Part shown: piece by piece, positions 12,480-24,760 of the stretch
Position numbering within the stretch: position 1 is the stretch's first letter
Layout of the letters: every line of letters begins with the position of its first letter
From: Holacanthus passer
Lineage: Eukaryota > Chordata > Actinopteri > Pomacanthidae
Direction: 5' to 3'
Assembly: GCA_025331565.1 (NCBI GenBank)
Contig: JAFREQ010000103.1
Coordinates: 611,001 to 675,000, forward strand
DNA length: 64,000 bases
The notes under the pieces: generated by a model
Databases searched by the model: none
Told to the model about the DNA's origin: nothing
The model's input: the letters and a program-made list of their open reading frames with translations, nothing else
Position numbers and translations under genes: made by a program

Positions 12480-12543
12480 ATGGGACGGCACGACGGCGAG
12501 CAAATATTGGAAGAAAGGGTGATGAACATCTCTGACGTTCAAG
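12480..12543 (+). other. Start-codon-to-splice-donor block (candidate first coding exon or chance)
   Basis: An ATG at 12480 with G at -3 and G at +4, a favourable Kozak context, opens a frame of 21 codons beginning MGRHDGEQILEERVMNISDV. It reaches CAAG/GTAAGG at 12543/12544, a strong 5' splice site. The bases just upstream contain no TATA box that I can see. The peptide is unknown to me, and I found no downstream exon in the window. If unspliced, the frame closes at about 40 codons. It could equally be an exon of a non-coding transcript. Confidence 0.15.
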
Positions 12544-13683
12544 GTAAGGACATATGGTCAGGAAAAAAAAAAATCAATGATATTGTACTCAGCAACCAAT
12601 GAGGGACAAATGGAGTGAGACCTTATGCAGACTCTCTTGATTCTTTCAGAGCTGATGCAGAACAAACTGATTTCTATACAGCAGTTTGAATGAAAACGTG
12701 AGAACAATCCATGACTTAAATGAAGGTCAAAGAATAAAGAATTAGCTCAATGATGAAAATGATACTCAACATTGTGACTGATGTCTCGTGATTTGGGATA
12801 CAGTCTCTATCCTGAGAGTGAATAGTGTGGTGGAATTTAATGTGCCATCCTTTCAGGTTATTATTAATCGCCCCGGCCATTAATAATTGGACAGTAAATA
12901 TTCATTACAAGCCTCCATATCATGACATAAAGGCTATGTCTGGCCAATTAAAAATGCATAAGGAGTAATGGGGCTTTATGAATAACTTAGCAGATGCCTC
13001 TTGAATGCTGGAGCATGAGAAAAGAAACACAGACTTATACAATATGACACAACATATATGTATAACAGTGCAAAAAACTAAGAATCTGAACGCATGTAAA
13101 TCTGGAAAGCATGGACAAAAAATGACATCTTGAAGGTCTTTACAAACAAACATAATTAACACACATATTGCATATTAACATTAACAGAGTCTCAGTAAAT
13201 GCAGCATAAATTGAGATGCTACATACTGCATATCAATAAATCATTCACCTGCATTGTATTTGCTGTATAACATTTTTTTTATTGCTTAACTTATTTTTCA
13301 TTCTTTATGATTGTTAATCCAAGTGTACTGTAGTTGCCCAGTAGATGTCAGGTTTGTATAAGAAAAGGTGGCATTATGCCTCGCTGACACTTGCACAGAC
13401 ACTCGCTCTGTACCTCCTTACGGATACTACTACATGTAGATAGACACCTACTTTAATGAATGAATGAATATGTGTGTGAATTACTGGCTGTATTCTGAAC
13501 GACAATTGATTTACATTGTTTGTATGAAATCAAATTTGTTCCGTAAGAATTAAGGCGTGCGTGAGTGGAATAACAGTTTGCCAGATTGAGTCAACACGCT
13601 GCTCTTTAGCCCAGCGAGCTTCTGTCAGCTGTGTAGATTTAAGAGGACCCTGTAAGATGAGCTCCTGGGTTATGTGTAAAACA

Positions 13684-14070
13684 TTATACTACAAATGAAA
13701 CAGACAAGATCTTGCTTAAAAGGAAGCTGTTACATTCATCCCTGAATGGGTGAGTGTTCTTTGTTGCACCACTTTTATATATACATGTCCTCATAGTTTG
13801 TAGTGGTGATAAGCTGAGATGACTTATATGTGCGGCTTTAAAGTGGGCTGTTATGTGAAGGTGCTGGTTGTCCATGTACCGTGCGTAGCAAATATCCAAA
13901 GCAGTTGATTTGGTCCAACTCTTATAGGTGGAAAGCTCCCTGTGTTCATACATGTTCTTACTCTTCAATGCCTGTTTGTCGACAGAAACTTCAGAAAGTC
14001 TGCCAAAATCAGATGAGTTTGTGTGAACACATTGTTTAATTCTGGCAGCAGCCCACACGGACTTAACCAA
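13684..14070 (-). other. Anonymous 128-codon open frame, coding status doubtful
   Basis: The frame opens at a TTG rather than an ATG and runs 128 codons. The product would be basic and rich in Ser, His and Lys, without signal peptide, membrane segment or motif that I recognise. A second minus-strand frame lies at 14482-14670, ahead of it in that strand's direction. That frame contains an internal GAG/GTGAGT donor-like site. Together they could be fragments of an old transposon or of an unannotated transcript, but chance is the simplest reading. Confidence 0.12.
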
Positions 14071-15052
14071 CCTCGCTGATCACCTCAGAGGACTGTGTGT
14101 GCGTGGATTAAAAAAAATATATTATTGGTGTTAACAGATTCATTAAGCTTCTCTAAAGTGGAGCTTAAGTCAAGGCCGTGCATTCAGGTTTTAATTTGGA
14201 TGTGTTAATTACCAAATTGTATTTGTTGCATTTATCTCTCGAATATGTTGCATTTATCTCAGTAGGTCTTTTGACAAACATGTTTCTTTGGCAGGGATTT
14301 GTTTATTTTCAGAACACTCAGCTGTCAGGCACACGTGTCCCTTCACATTATTTTGAAAAGGCATTGCTATGGCCACCTTGACTCGAGTGCTAACCCTGAT
14401 GACTGGGATTGAATTAAGAGATAAAAGCAACTCAGTGTCTCGCTTTGTTTTTCATCTTTTTCAAGATTATAATGAGTTCACTCAGACCTGGCAAAGTCCT
14501 AAAATTTGACAGGATCGAGTGTCCATTTCTCTTGAGTCCAGTGTTTTCGGACTCACCTCCCCCACTTTCTTGGATCCCCAGGTTTTATCCACAACCTGGA
14601 GTTTGAGCAATATTTCCAAGGTGGGTTCACTCGTGATCAGAACAACCCCTGACATTGTGTCCTGAATCACCTGTCTGTAAGTTACCAGCAGGTAAACTAC
14701 TGATACCCGATTTATTGGGATAAGTTGTGCATTGCCTGATAAATATTAACACAATGATTATTGGTTTATCCCTAGTTTTTGATGCTTGCTTTTTTTCCCA
14801 CTTACACCTAAAAGTTATGCCAGTTGCATGACAAGTAGGGAATGATCATTATGACAAGATAATCTGAAGTCAGTATCTTAAAAATTTGAAGTGATAGCTA
14901 TTTTCTTTGCTGCCATAGTAGAAATTATTTAGGGATTATTAAATTAAACTGCAGAAATAAAGTCAAAAATCTTTCACTACTGATTAACTGATGCTCTTCA
15001 CAGACAATAAATCATCCCTCAGTGACAACTGTTTGCAAAACTAAACTTTAAC

Positions 15053-15365
15053 TTAAAATCTAAGCTTAGTCAGAACTAAAAGTGAGGTAATATGGGAGTG
15101 TTTGTTGTGATAAGGCTGCCATGCTGCCTTATTTGTGAGCATCTCTGCAAGAAGATACTCGGTTGGGGCATCTTTCCTCATGTCTTTTGGAATGTCATAT
15201 TTGGCGATCGTCCGACGTGGTTGTGAGATTTTGATCTGTCCGTATTTCAATGTGAACATCAGGGAGTGTTTGTGTAGAGCGAGCACTTCTGCCCAGTGCA
15301 AACTAGGATACAGGCCAAACGTGGAACATAAATACTGCGACCGGTGTCGACACAGGTATGCATAA
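15053..15365. other. Segment open on both strands, possible decayed exon or transposon fragment
   Basis: The plus strand is open from about 15135 to a CACAG/GTATGC donor-like site at 15355, giving a Cys-rich tail with CDRCRHR. The minus strand is also open from about 15365 down to 15053, with a plausible soluble-protein composition including KYDIPKDMRKDAPTEYLLAE. Two-strand openness over about 230 bases in AT-rich DNA is uncommon. I recognise neither product. Strand and coding status are unresolved. Confidence 0.15.
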
Positions 15366-17699
15366 GGTGTGTGTGGTGTTTTACTTTATTACCCATGTAA
15401 CACACACTAGTAACACACTCAGTCACTGCAAGGCATTACTCAGTACTGGAGCAAGGACACCTGCCCCTCATTTGCATTGTACTCACTCATAACTTATTTG
15501 CTGCTGTGTATTTGTCATAACATTATGACCTTCAGTGATGAGCTGGCATACAGAGAGTGGACTACACAATACAAACATCCTAAATACAACAATTCAAACT
15601 ACTGTCTCAAAAAGGATCATAAAGTTGTTGGGTTTTTTGGGGCTTTTTTTTTTTTTACATTTCAGTGTTTACAGTAAGTCAAGCACTGCAGGTCTGCTGT
15701 GTTGGTTCGCAATGCAAATGTTATACCTCAACCTTTTAATAAAGTGCAAGAATGAACATCTCAACAATCAGCATGTCGTCATCAGAGTGAAATAGTGTTA
15801 TTGTGTGAACCAGCTGTATGTAGGTCTAGATTTGACAGCAGTCCATTGACAAGCGCTGGCTGAGACACTCCTCCAAAGCCTGGAGTGTTACTTTGGAACA
15901 GGTGGTGCATCTACTTAGCCGAACAGCTTGCTTTGCGTGGTTGCTCAAAATAAACATCGACTGATCCAGAAACTTATTACCAGTATCCGTCCATTCTTAG
16001 ACTGTTTTGTTGCAACAACGTCCAATTGAACATAACTTGTCTATAATTGCTTTTTTTCCTCCTTCTGGTTCTGAGCTTTTTCTATTGCCAAGTGCTACCA
16101 GGGCTCAGCAGAGATGTTATAGCTGCGCTGCACACTGTGGACAGTCATGGAGCCCCGGAGCAAACCAGAGGACATATATATCACTTGACTGTGTGTCAGG
16201 ACGATTACTGGATAAAGATCACAATATGACACTTTTCCTTTTCTGTGCTGGCTCAGTGAACAGAAGGAAAGCTCCTGCAGCTCAGCATGCCCCTGTCCAG
16301 GTTATTGATCACAGATCTCAGACTGAAGACCTCTCGAGCCGGTTAGGGAAAAATCATTCTGCCTTTTTTCATTGTCGGAACATCACACTAATTCTCATTT
16401 TGGGAAGCACAGATTTTACAAAATGATAACCTACATGTGATGATTTAAGAGGAACCGTTCTTTAGTGTCTCTCTTGCAATATATTTCTGTGATGCATCAC
16501 CAGCAGTTTAAATCATGGATTTTTATCCTCTTTTATCTACTTTATCAGCACAAGTAATGTGGTTTAGTTTGTGTGATGATAGCCTGCCAAATCTTTGCGG
16601 AGACAGCACAGTTTCTTGAGGCCTTTTTAGAACTTTTTGCATTCGCACAACATGAGATTTAAAGCACACAGTGACTATCAGTCAAATAATAAATATAAAT
16701 ACATGGAAACATCTTAAATGACACAACTATAGAAGAATCTATGTTTTTAATTGTTAGCAAATGCCACAAAAAGACCAATACCAACGTGTTAGCTCCTCTC
16801 TCAGTATTTTCTGTCTTCCCTCCTCTGTCTGTGGCACTCAGACCCAAGCCCATTTCTACCACAGAAGCGATACATCTTAAAAATGGGTTACAAATATGTC
16901 ATTAAAAAAAAGAAAAAGAAAGGCTAAATAATTTCCTAAAACAACCGGGCACTGTAGTTTTTAGTAAACGTTACTCAGATAAGAATACATAGCACATTTG
17001 TTAGGGACTATTTTCAGTCGAGGATTAATACACATTTGGTGAGTATTTACATCAGGATGGCGTATGTGGGATCAAGCTGAAGAATAAAACAAAACAAAAA
17101 ACTTCAGTGTCATGTTCATGGTAATGAAGAAACACGCAACAGTGTCACTCATTGATGTGCTTTTCATGGAGCTATGGCACAAAGTAATAAGTCAGAAGGA
17201 TCAATTAATCGTTAGTTTTGGTATTTCCATGTGATTTGTGAACATCAATAAAAATACAGAATATCACCAGACATATTCATCAAGCTGTATTTTATTTTCT
17301 CTGTAAAGTTGGACACTCTCCTTTACTTTTTCTTGGAATAAATGTACTCACTGTAGGTGAAACTATGACCTTTGTTACTGTGTAGTAAATATTCCCATGC
17401 ATAGATTTACATGGCAGTTGTACATATGAGTTTACTTCTTCTGTGTGTTTCCTAAATCACTCACACATTTTATGATTCTGTTTCAGTAATATGGGAAACA
17501 CATACTGCACACCCTGCAGAGGTGTTCTATTTTTCTTTTCTCTCAATGTTCTTTTTCTTGGTAGTGCTAAAGGGGGAGCGGGGTGCTATGACCCTTAATC
17601 TTTTCTATTCTTTTATAGAATAGCCAGGAACAAATCAATAGTGCAAACAAAAGCCTTTTTATATATGCAGTTATTAGGTCATAAGCTACAGTATGTCAC

Positions 17700-18260
17700 A
17701 CTTCATTTTAGCCACAGCTGAGGCCTCCAGTGGGGCCGGCTCTCCCCCAGCCCCGTCCCCGTGGGGACATTATGAGAATCATAAATAATACGTGCTAATG
17801 AGATATGAATTGATTACGTGGGGAAAAGCTTGACGCTCTCAATCCATCACCCTAAATGATGTTTAACAATAGATTACCAGCCAATAATTCCTCCAATATG
17901 AGATTAAATAAAATAGCAGGACAGTTTTCAGCAGTCTACCGCCGCCTCCCTCTCCTCCCATTCTCCAACGGGTGGAAATAAATCTGCTCAATTACTGTAC
18001 CATCAATCCGTTTTTCACCGCTAAGGACATTATTATTTCATTTAGAGCTTGTTCATGCATCATAGATTATTTCATTTTACTCAGTCAATACGGAGAAGTG
18101 CAGTATTTTATGTTATCCACTGGGGCTTATGGTGAAGTGGGGCTTTAATGGAGTATACATGGCTCTGGATGAGGGAGCTTGCTGTAAATGGGAGAAACGT
18201 GGTTATCACCTGGGTGCAGTTAGAAATACCCCAGATGTATATATTCATGCTCACATATTC
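17700..18260. promoter_or_regulatory. Candidate conserved non-coding element cluster
   Basis: A sharp change from AT-rich background to complex sequence. It includes GGACATTATGAGAATCATAA, a GAATTGATTACG homeodomain/Pbx-like segment and TTTAACAATAGATTACCAGC. A GC-rich shoulder at 17730-17765 precedes it. There are no simple repeats for over 300 bases and no coding frame. This is the usual appearance of vertebrate developmental enhancers, so the call is inference. Confidence 0.35.
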
Positions 18261-18309
18261 AGCTTTTGGGGAGATATATACATTTGCTCTGTACTATCCT
18301 CGGGCACCT

Positions 18310-19060
18310 GACAGACAATGAGAAAATGGTTCTCCTTCAAACCCGTGATCAATTGAAACCACATTAGCTGTGCCTATAAGATGATTTGGAACATCACTTC
18401 AATCCCAAAGAACAATGAAAATTGGATAACACACATGCTCACTGGGCTCTAACTTAGCTGCAAATCATGTTAAGGTTTTCAGTGAAGCTAAAGTTGTGAT
18501 TGGTTATTTCTCCTTTAACTGCATCAAGTTGTACCTCTGAGGGTTTACTTGTGATGATCTGTGTTAATGTGTGTTCTTATCGCCTTTCTATGGCTCAGAG
18601 ACACACAGGCCTGGAAACAAACAAACGCAGAAATGGAATGAAATTCCACATAAAAGGTTTTGATCATCGTTTGCTGTCTTGAAATGGCCTCCAAAATGCA
18701 GCATTTTCACTCGCTGGGTTGACAGTTGACTTATTTGTGACATTTTTAGGTAACTGCAGAGCGGGCGCGTTCAGAATGCAGAGAGAGATTTCAAAGACAG
18801 GTTTTAGTGAGAATGGCATTAGCTACATCTTTATCCTAAGAGTGCAATGTTACAGGCCGACAATGGTTCGCTGATCCAGTGACTTTTCTTCTCCTTGGTG
18901 ACCTGTCTCTGTAACTGCTCCTGTCCCATCATGCAACAGACCATTGAGCTGCTGTGTAACTCTGAAATTGGCTTTTAGAAGTTCTATGTTATAAAGTACG
19001 TCTGAATGAGTTAAATCAAAAACTTTTGCAGATCTTAATCAGTTCAGATGTGTCTGTTGG
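18310..19060. other. Non-coding stretch, nothing firm
   Basis: Average composition, with no repeat termini, RNA genes or domains seen. A short CpG-bearing stretch with GAGCGGGCGCGTTCAGAATG near 18759 is the only local feature. Confidence 0.45.
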
Positions 19061-19071
19061 CTGGTTGCTCA

Positions 19072-19335
19072 GTCCACCACTTTGGTCCGCACTGAAATAT
19101 CTTAACAACTATCACAGGGATTGCTGTCGCATTTTGTACAGACATTTATCAGTCTGCACAGGATGAAGGCTGCTGACTTTGGAAACCCCCTGGCTTTTCC
19201 TCTTGTGCCGCCAGCAGATTGACATTTTTAGTTTTTACTGAAATGTCTTGACAACTACTAGATGGCCATGAAATTTGATGCAGACATTCAAGGTCCCCAC
19301 GTGATAAATCCTTGTAACTTAGGTGATCCATGAGC
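19072..19335 (+). repeat. Teleost interspersed repeat, copy 3 (front half, internally duplicated)
   Basis: Begins CCACCACTTTGGTCCGCACT and contains two cycles of the same module. The first has GAAATATCTTAACAACTATC with TTTTGTACAGACATTTATC. The second has GAAATGTCTTGACAACTACT with TTTGATGCAGACATTCAAGG. This two-cycle structure is normal for the family. The back half seen at 5240-5390 is absent here. Confidence 0.7.
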
Positions 19336-19339
19336 CCTC

Positions 19340-20730
19340 ACCAATGAAAATCAATCATGTCCATATGGTGTTTTCTATACGCTAAGACGTATCGTGAGTG
19401 GAATAAGCAGTAAACGCCATGACTGAGCATTTGGAACCGCAGGAATCGCAGAACACAAATTCAGACAGCCGGAGTTTCATACGTCACATACCTGAGGAAC
19501 CAACCCTGCCAACTTGTGGGACGGGGCTACGGTGAAATGAGGGGTATCAGAAGAGAAGCTAGATGTAGCTACATATGTGGCAACATAAACTGTCAGCATG
19601 CTCCCTGCAGAAACCTGTGCAGAAACCTGTGGATCTCCTCCACAGGCATCTGTCTGTCTTGCTCTGTGCAGGAGTTACTATGCCTCTGTGACGCTGTTGT
19701 GGATGCTGTGGGCACATCTACAGCAGCAGAGAAAGAGGCTGCAGGAAATGCCACATGCCACAGTTCTTTGTTCAAACTTTTACTGTTGCTGTGTTGCTTG
19801 CTTGCTTCCTTGTTTTTCTTGCCTTTATAAATACACTATGTTGGTTGTCTGAATATTTTGGCCATAGAGGAGGTGATGATTCACCAACAAGAGCCATGTG
19901 ACCGCTGACCGCAACGGGACGCACTGATCACAGTTCCACCAAAATATAATTGCATAGTTTTGTGGTTGCACGTCTGTGTTTGAGGAGCCCGACGTGAGAA
20001 GTCTTTACTCGGGCTTTAGTCTTGTTAAAATATGGTTCAGAAGAATAATATGATGCACACTTGAATGGATACATGTGTCTTATGCACCAGTTCATCCATC
20101 CATGATGATGTATAGAAAAGGCCCGGTAGCAGACAGTTCATCTCATGCACCAACTCTGTAAGTCCTACCCATCATGTCTCTTTATACCTTGGCTTTGTAG
20201 CATCCCTTCTCATCCCTTTCTATCCTGTCCTCCCAATGCCCATTCAGTCCACTGCTCCCTCTGTCTCTCTGCTCCCTGCGTGGCCTCCTGTGGGTGAGGA
20301 GTTGAGTGGGCTTGTCTAGGGGCTGAAGTCGGGGCTGGATTGGGAAGAAGTGGCTGTCACAGTGTCTGATTAATGACCCGTCGGTGGCGTGTCCAGCCAC
20401 ATTAGGGCTCCATGTATCTACCAGCGTCCACACGGGGCGAGGGGCTTTGTTCTGGGAGGAAATGGTGTCAGCTGCCCACAGCCGTTTGCCTATAAAAAGA
20501 AAAAGATTTACTGTCATCAAAGGGCAGATTAAAGCCCACAATGGCGACATTGATTTTTTTTTTCTAAACCAAAAAATTCACATTTTGGGGAAAACCCATT
20601 CCAGGACTAGAGAGAGATATGATCAGCTTATTTAGAAAGGATAATATGGAATCTTCTCCCAGAATGAACTTTGAAAGAAGTAAATTGTAAATATTGATTT
20701 CTGAAATGAAGTGTCAATCTTGGTTGGGCC
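19340..20730. other. Non-coding stretch
   Basis: No gene recognised. A 12-base direct duplication (GCAGAAACCTGT twice) lies at 19607-19630 and probably reflects slippage. The segment 20210-20500 is more GC-rich and is open on the minus strand for 122 codons, but shows no domain or splice framework. Confidence 0.45.
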
Positions 20731-20739
20731 GAGATTATT

Positions 20740-21260
20740 CCTATCATCTGGCTGAACCCCCAGCAAACGATGAATTCAAAACTGCTGACAAAGTGGAGTG
20801 TATAGGATTTCTGTTAGGAGCAGTCGGCAGCGCTTTACCGCTTGGCCGGCCTGAGCCCCTGCCGGTAATGGCTGTTCAATTTTATCAGATAACGGAGGAG
20901 ATCTCATCAGAGGCGAAAAATGAAATGAACTGTGACTCCGAATCAGGATCCCTGCTCTTATCCCAGCAAAAATCATCCGCACGGGGCCCAGGGCTTTCCA
21001 TTATTTCAGGTCACTTCATTACGGCCCTGCACACAGGACCCAATTGCTACAAACAAAGCAGGCCCTTCCTGTCTCACCCAGGGGTCGAATGTGAGGGGCA
21101 GTTTGATAGGCTCTTGACGTGTCCAGGGTTATCCCATTACCACTTAAGAGGGTTGCTGAAAGGCAGCAAATCTCGCCCACTTGTTTGTTATCCTTTCTCA
21201 CCCTTTTGTATCATGAGAGGTTTTATTGCTCACCTTATTTCTCATGGTAGAAAATAATTC
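20740..21260. promoter_or_regulatory. Candidate conserved non-coding element
   Basis: Complex sequence without simple repeats. It carries GATGAATTCAAAACTGCTGA, GGCTGTTCAATTTTATCAGA (a TTTTAT Hox-like core beside a TTATC GATA-like core) and CTGTGACTCCGAATCAGGAT. The longest open frame of the window (187 codons, 20694-21257) overlaps it. That frame starts at TTG, with the first ATG at 20706, and has no recognisable domain. I read the openness as a by-product of few TA-rich stop triplets in a constrained element. Confidence 0.35.
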
Positions 21261-21599
21261 ATCTTTTCCAGTCGGGGTTCAAAATTGATTTTTTTTTTTT
21301 TCCCCCCCATCATATGGATGATGAAGATAAGGTGAACTGAAGAGCACCATTTACCAATGCTTTATTAAATGTACAGATAAAGTTATGCTTTTTGATATAA
21401 TGACACATCACGTAACTTATTTTACTGTTGCATGATGTTAACACGATTAGAAGTTTCCTTTCTACCTCTAACCCCAACCCCAGTGAGACTGACTTGAGGG
21501 TAGAATTAACATACAAGAAAAATAAGCCCTGCAGATCACTTGCTACTTTCTCAAGTGTGTGTGCATATATGTGTGTATTTTTCTTGCTCGCAATAATGA

Positions 21600-21910
21600 A
21601 TGAAATAAGCTGTTATCGCCAAAGAATTTGTAGCTTTGTGAGTAATTACAGTTTTTGTTCCAGTCTCTGTGGGCCCTGCATTGATCTCCGGGAGGAGGGT
21701 GGTCGATACACATGGGGGCAGGGGCATTTGATAGCCACATGGGAGAAAAATGACATTGGTCCGTGCGGGGAGATTTGTAATAGAGCGATAAGACGAGCTA
21801 AAGGTGGGGAAACAAAGACTGAGGGTTCCTTGACTTCTTTGATCACATTCTTCATCCTGAAAAGTGGATGTTTCTGCAAACTATTTCAGGCTGCTTTTCT
21901 GCATTAGCTT
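21600..21910. promoter_or_regulatory. Candidate conserved non-coding element
   Basis: Includes GTGAGTAATTACAGTTTTTG with a TAATTA core, GGGCCCTGCATTGATCTCCG and GGGGAGATTTGTAATAGAGC. The GC-rich centre sits between AT-rich flanks. Frames on both strands are open for 65-160 codons without domains. The enhancer reading is inferred from composition and motif content. Confidence 0.33.
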
Positions 21911-21919
21911 TCAGCTTAA

Positions 21920-22800
21920 AATAGGCCCAGTAAAGGAATAGAAAATCAATGTCAACATTTTTTGTCACCTATAATTGTAAATTAAGAATTCAGAGATTAA
22001 CATTTTTAAACTTTTTTTTTTTTTTTTGCTTTGCAATCCAATCATGCTTTTAGTGGTTTCTTAGAGTCTCTCTGTCTTTCTGTTTTCATCTTTTCAAAGG
22101 AGTGCAAGTGTCCAAGTGATTGAGACTTATCCGATCTGCTATGAGCTCTAGACTACTGGATCTATACGTTGACCCATGCAGATTTGAGTTACATTGTCCG
22201 TCCCAGTGCTGCTTCTTTAATGTCACTGATACATAACATCTTTTCTCAGTGTCACTCTGCAGTCACACAGACTTCAAATGCAGTGTGTACAATACATGTC
22301 AGGCTGCAGGAGATAATCATTAGAGAGAAGAGTCTGTTTACATTAAATCAATGAGTACAAGTATCTGAAATAAAATATTGCATGTTTAAGAGACAATTTG
22401 CAAAGCTTGAGTCCTTTTCCTTCCAGGAATTTGGGAGTTTAAAACTGTTTGGAGCAAAGGCACGAGAAAATGAACAATGCACATTTTTGCCTTTTGCCAA
22501 ACCTTTCTCAGGCACTATGGTAGATGAGTGTGGTTATTAATTGTGGACTATTTGGTGTTTCTTTTGGTAGATACGACAATAAGACGACAAAAATAAGAAT
22601 GAGAAATGTTTTGATATTAAGCACCATCTTACTTTGTTCAGTTGAAAAAGGCAAAATGTCTATTTTATTTCCTTCTTGTACAGTGACATGGGTTACATTT
22701 GCATACGACTATGACTCTATAAGGCACATTGTAAGATAAAGGTTTTTTTTTTGCTAAACTGTATGAATAAGATACTATATTATTTTTTCTTTTACTTAAA
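21920..22800. other. Non-coding stretch
   Basis: AT-rich, with a T run at 22013-22027. No gene, RNA or named repeat recognised. Confidence 0.5.
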
Positions 22801-22803
22801 ACA

Positions 22804-23262
22804 TTGGTGGAAAGCACATTTACTCTATTGTACTATTGTACTTTTGATATCAGTACAAGTTTGAGAGACAGCTCTTGTACTTGAGTATTTCCATCCCATG
22901 CTACTTCAGACTTCTACTCCACTGTTCAGAGGGGAATTTTGTACTTTTTACTCCACAACATTATTATCCTTACACCAATATGATACACAGTTATAGATTA
23001 AACTGCCCAATAAAACAGAATTCTGTGATCACAAAATTAGCTCTGCCTCAACCAACTACAACAGTGAAACGCTTCTTACACACTAACGCATCAATAATCC
23101 TATAATATGATGATAGTTTAAAACTCACAGCAGCCTTTTTAATGAATTCATACCATGAGTAGCATTTTCAGTGCAGGGCTTTAAATTGTAAGAGTACTTT
23201 CATATTGCAGTATTACTCAGTATACAGTATTAATTGAAGTCTTGATGTTTCTTCCACTAGTG
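22804..23262 (-). mobile_element. hAT-like non-autonomous element, antisense copy
   Basis: Read on the minus strand it begins near CACTAGTGGAAGAAACATCA and ends with AGTAAATGTGCTTTCCACCA. It carries the family's internal motifs: AAAAAGTACAAAATTCCCCT, GTAGCATGGGATGGAAATAC and TCAAGTACAAGAGCTGTCTC. It is the same family as the copy at 10481, with similar length (about 460 bp) and more diverged ends. It is non-coding. Confidence 0.7.
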
Positions 23263-23269
23263 AAAACTT

Positions 23270-23550
23270 CAGCCCAAAAACAATCAAAATAAAAACAAAC
23301 AAATAATAATCTCTTATGTTAGTTTATGTAATGATCATTTGCTGACAAAGACCGTGGGTTGAAACCCCCCAAAACTAGTACGTTTTGACACACAACTATT
23401 GCACAAAGTTTTATAATCTTATATTTATAATGTTTCAATTATTATATCAAAAGTGCTGGAGATTATTTTGCATTACATAGTTAAAGTCATTAAGTCAGAT
23501 CAGGTGGTTGTCTGCTCAATTGAGGTTTCCAAGATGAGACAGGATGCTCT
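23270..23550. other. Non-coding AT-rich stretch
   Basis: No feature recognised between the hAT-like copy and the next complex block. Confidence 0.5.
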
Positions 23551-23559
23551 ACTGTCCAT

Positions 23560-24080
23560 GTGGTCCTCAGTTGTTCCACCTAAAGAACAATGTCCAGAGA
23601 GATTCATCTGTTTGAGAGACACATGCCACGAGGAAGTCCCTGAAGAGGTCAGCTTTCACTTCCTAAAATTGGCCTGCGTTGAAAATCCTCCGCTCTGCTA
23701 TCTCCTCGGGAGCTCCGGTGTGACCGCGCAGAGGACATTTACAACAAAAAGAAAAAAGGCCTCATTCCCTCTCTTATCTCACCCTCTCAGAGTAACACAA
23801 AGTTGACATTAATAGAAAATAAAAAGGAAAAAAAAAGTCTTGAAACAAAGTTGAAGCCTTTGGTTACGTTTCAGAGCACAGGGCAATTTAAAAGCCTGAA
23901 ATGTGGAATTAGAGAGGATTTGATGCGTTTCAAATTGAACGGAGGGGGACACCGTCAGTGGCGTTTGCACCTTCAGGCATTATTTAAGTAATGTCTTGTG
24001 GCACGTTTGAGGCATCGGAGGCAAGGGCATAGAAATGAGGGATTTATGCGGACGCCGCTGCAGTTTTATCTCTCTCCTTC
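23560..24080. promoter_or_regulatory. Possible regulatory block
   Basis: Higher complexity than the flanks, with CGGTGTGACCGCGCAGAGGA and GGGGACACCGTCAGTGGCGT. A plus-strand frame of about 117 codons has no domain, and an A-rich interruption at 23812-23835 splits the block. The enhancer-like assignment is weaker than for neighbouring blocks. Confidence 0.22.
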
Positions 24081-24489
24081 AGTCTGAGTGCACGCTCCGC
24101 CGAGTAAAAAAACAAGCAGACATACAAGTAGATTCAGATCATACAGAGAATGAGAATGTTTGAGCTATCTGGATATTCACTTTAAACATCTAAATCAAGC
24201 TGTTCTCGACGGACCTCATCCACTCCTTATCGAAACACAGGCAGTGCCAGATAACTTGATTTGCTTAAGGAATGGAGGAGATATTAACAGCACTTGACTA
24301 CGGCAGTGGCCCCTTCTGCTGTTGGTATTAAACCTATCCAGCACTTCATTATACCTTAACTCTCTGGAGAGTCTCTGCGTACAGTCTCTCTTTATCTCCT
24401 CTTTTCTCCCGTGTTTTGCTCCCTCCTTCTCTCTCCCTCTCTCCACCTCATGATACAAGCATCCTGGTAGCAGACAAGAGCATCATCAA

Positions 24490-24760
24490 CATGCGCGCTG
24501 TGCTGGTGTCATGCAGATAGCCTCTGTGTCGGTAATGGAGGCAACAGCGATCGATAGGGAGCAGGAGATGGCCGCAGCTGAGGAGCCTCTGTTTGGCTAG
24601 CCCTAATCCTGATGAGTAATGTCGCTGTCATAATAGCGGGGATAATTTAATGCTGACACTTAAGTCCGTGATGAATGGCCTGTCGCCGACATGAGGCCGA
24701 GTCAAGCGGCCCCTTGCAAGTTTTGAAATATTAATTTCATTCCAAATTCAGAGTCTTTGT
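24490..24760. promoter_or_regulatory. Candidate conserved non-coding element
   Basis: A run of complex sequence: GGTGTCATGCAGATAGCCTC (an octamer-like ATGCAGAT), AATCCTGATGAGTAATGTCG, TAGCGGGGATAATTTAATGC and TTTTGAAATATTAATTTCAT. CpGs are retained and no simple repeat occurs. No frame is coding. It has the typical developmental-enhancer texture. Confidence 0.38.

Larger units (their letters stand above)
12550..17690. other. Non-coding stretch with several anonymous open frames
   Basis: Mostly AT-rich, with no named gene. The minus-strand frames at 13684-14070 and 14482-14670 and the two-strand open block at 15053-15365 are discussed separately. The segment 15840-16430 is of average composition with a 139-codon frame on the plus strand that shows no domain. 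From 16430 to 17690 I see nothing beyond short A and T runs. Confidence 0.45.

Noticed and set aside
16007..16426. 139-codon plus-strand frame as an exon
   Set aside because: No domain, no good splice sites at its ends, and an overlapping alternative frame of similar openness.
20694..21257. Longest open frame, 187 codons on the plus strand, as a protein-coding gene
   Set aside because: It starts at TTG (first ATG at 20706), has no recognisable domain, signal or splice context, and overlaps a CNE-like block with other open frames on both strands. This length is near the chance maximum for 64 kb.
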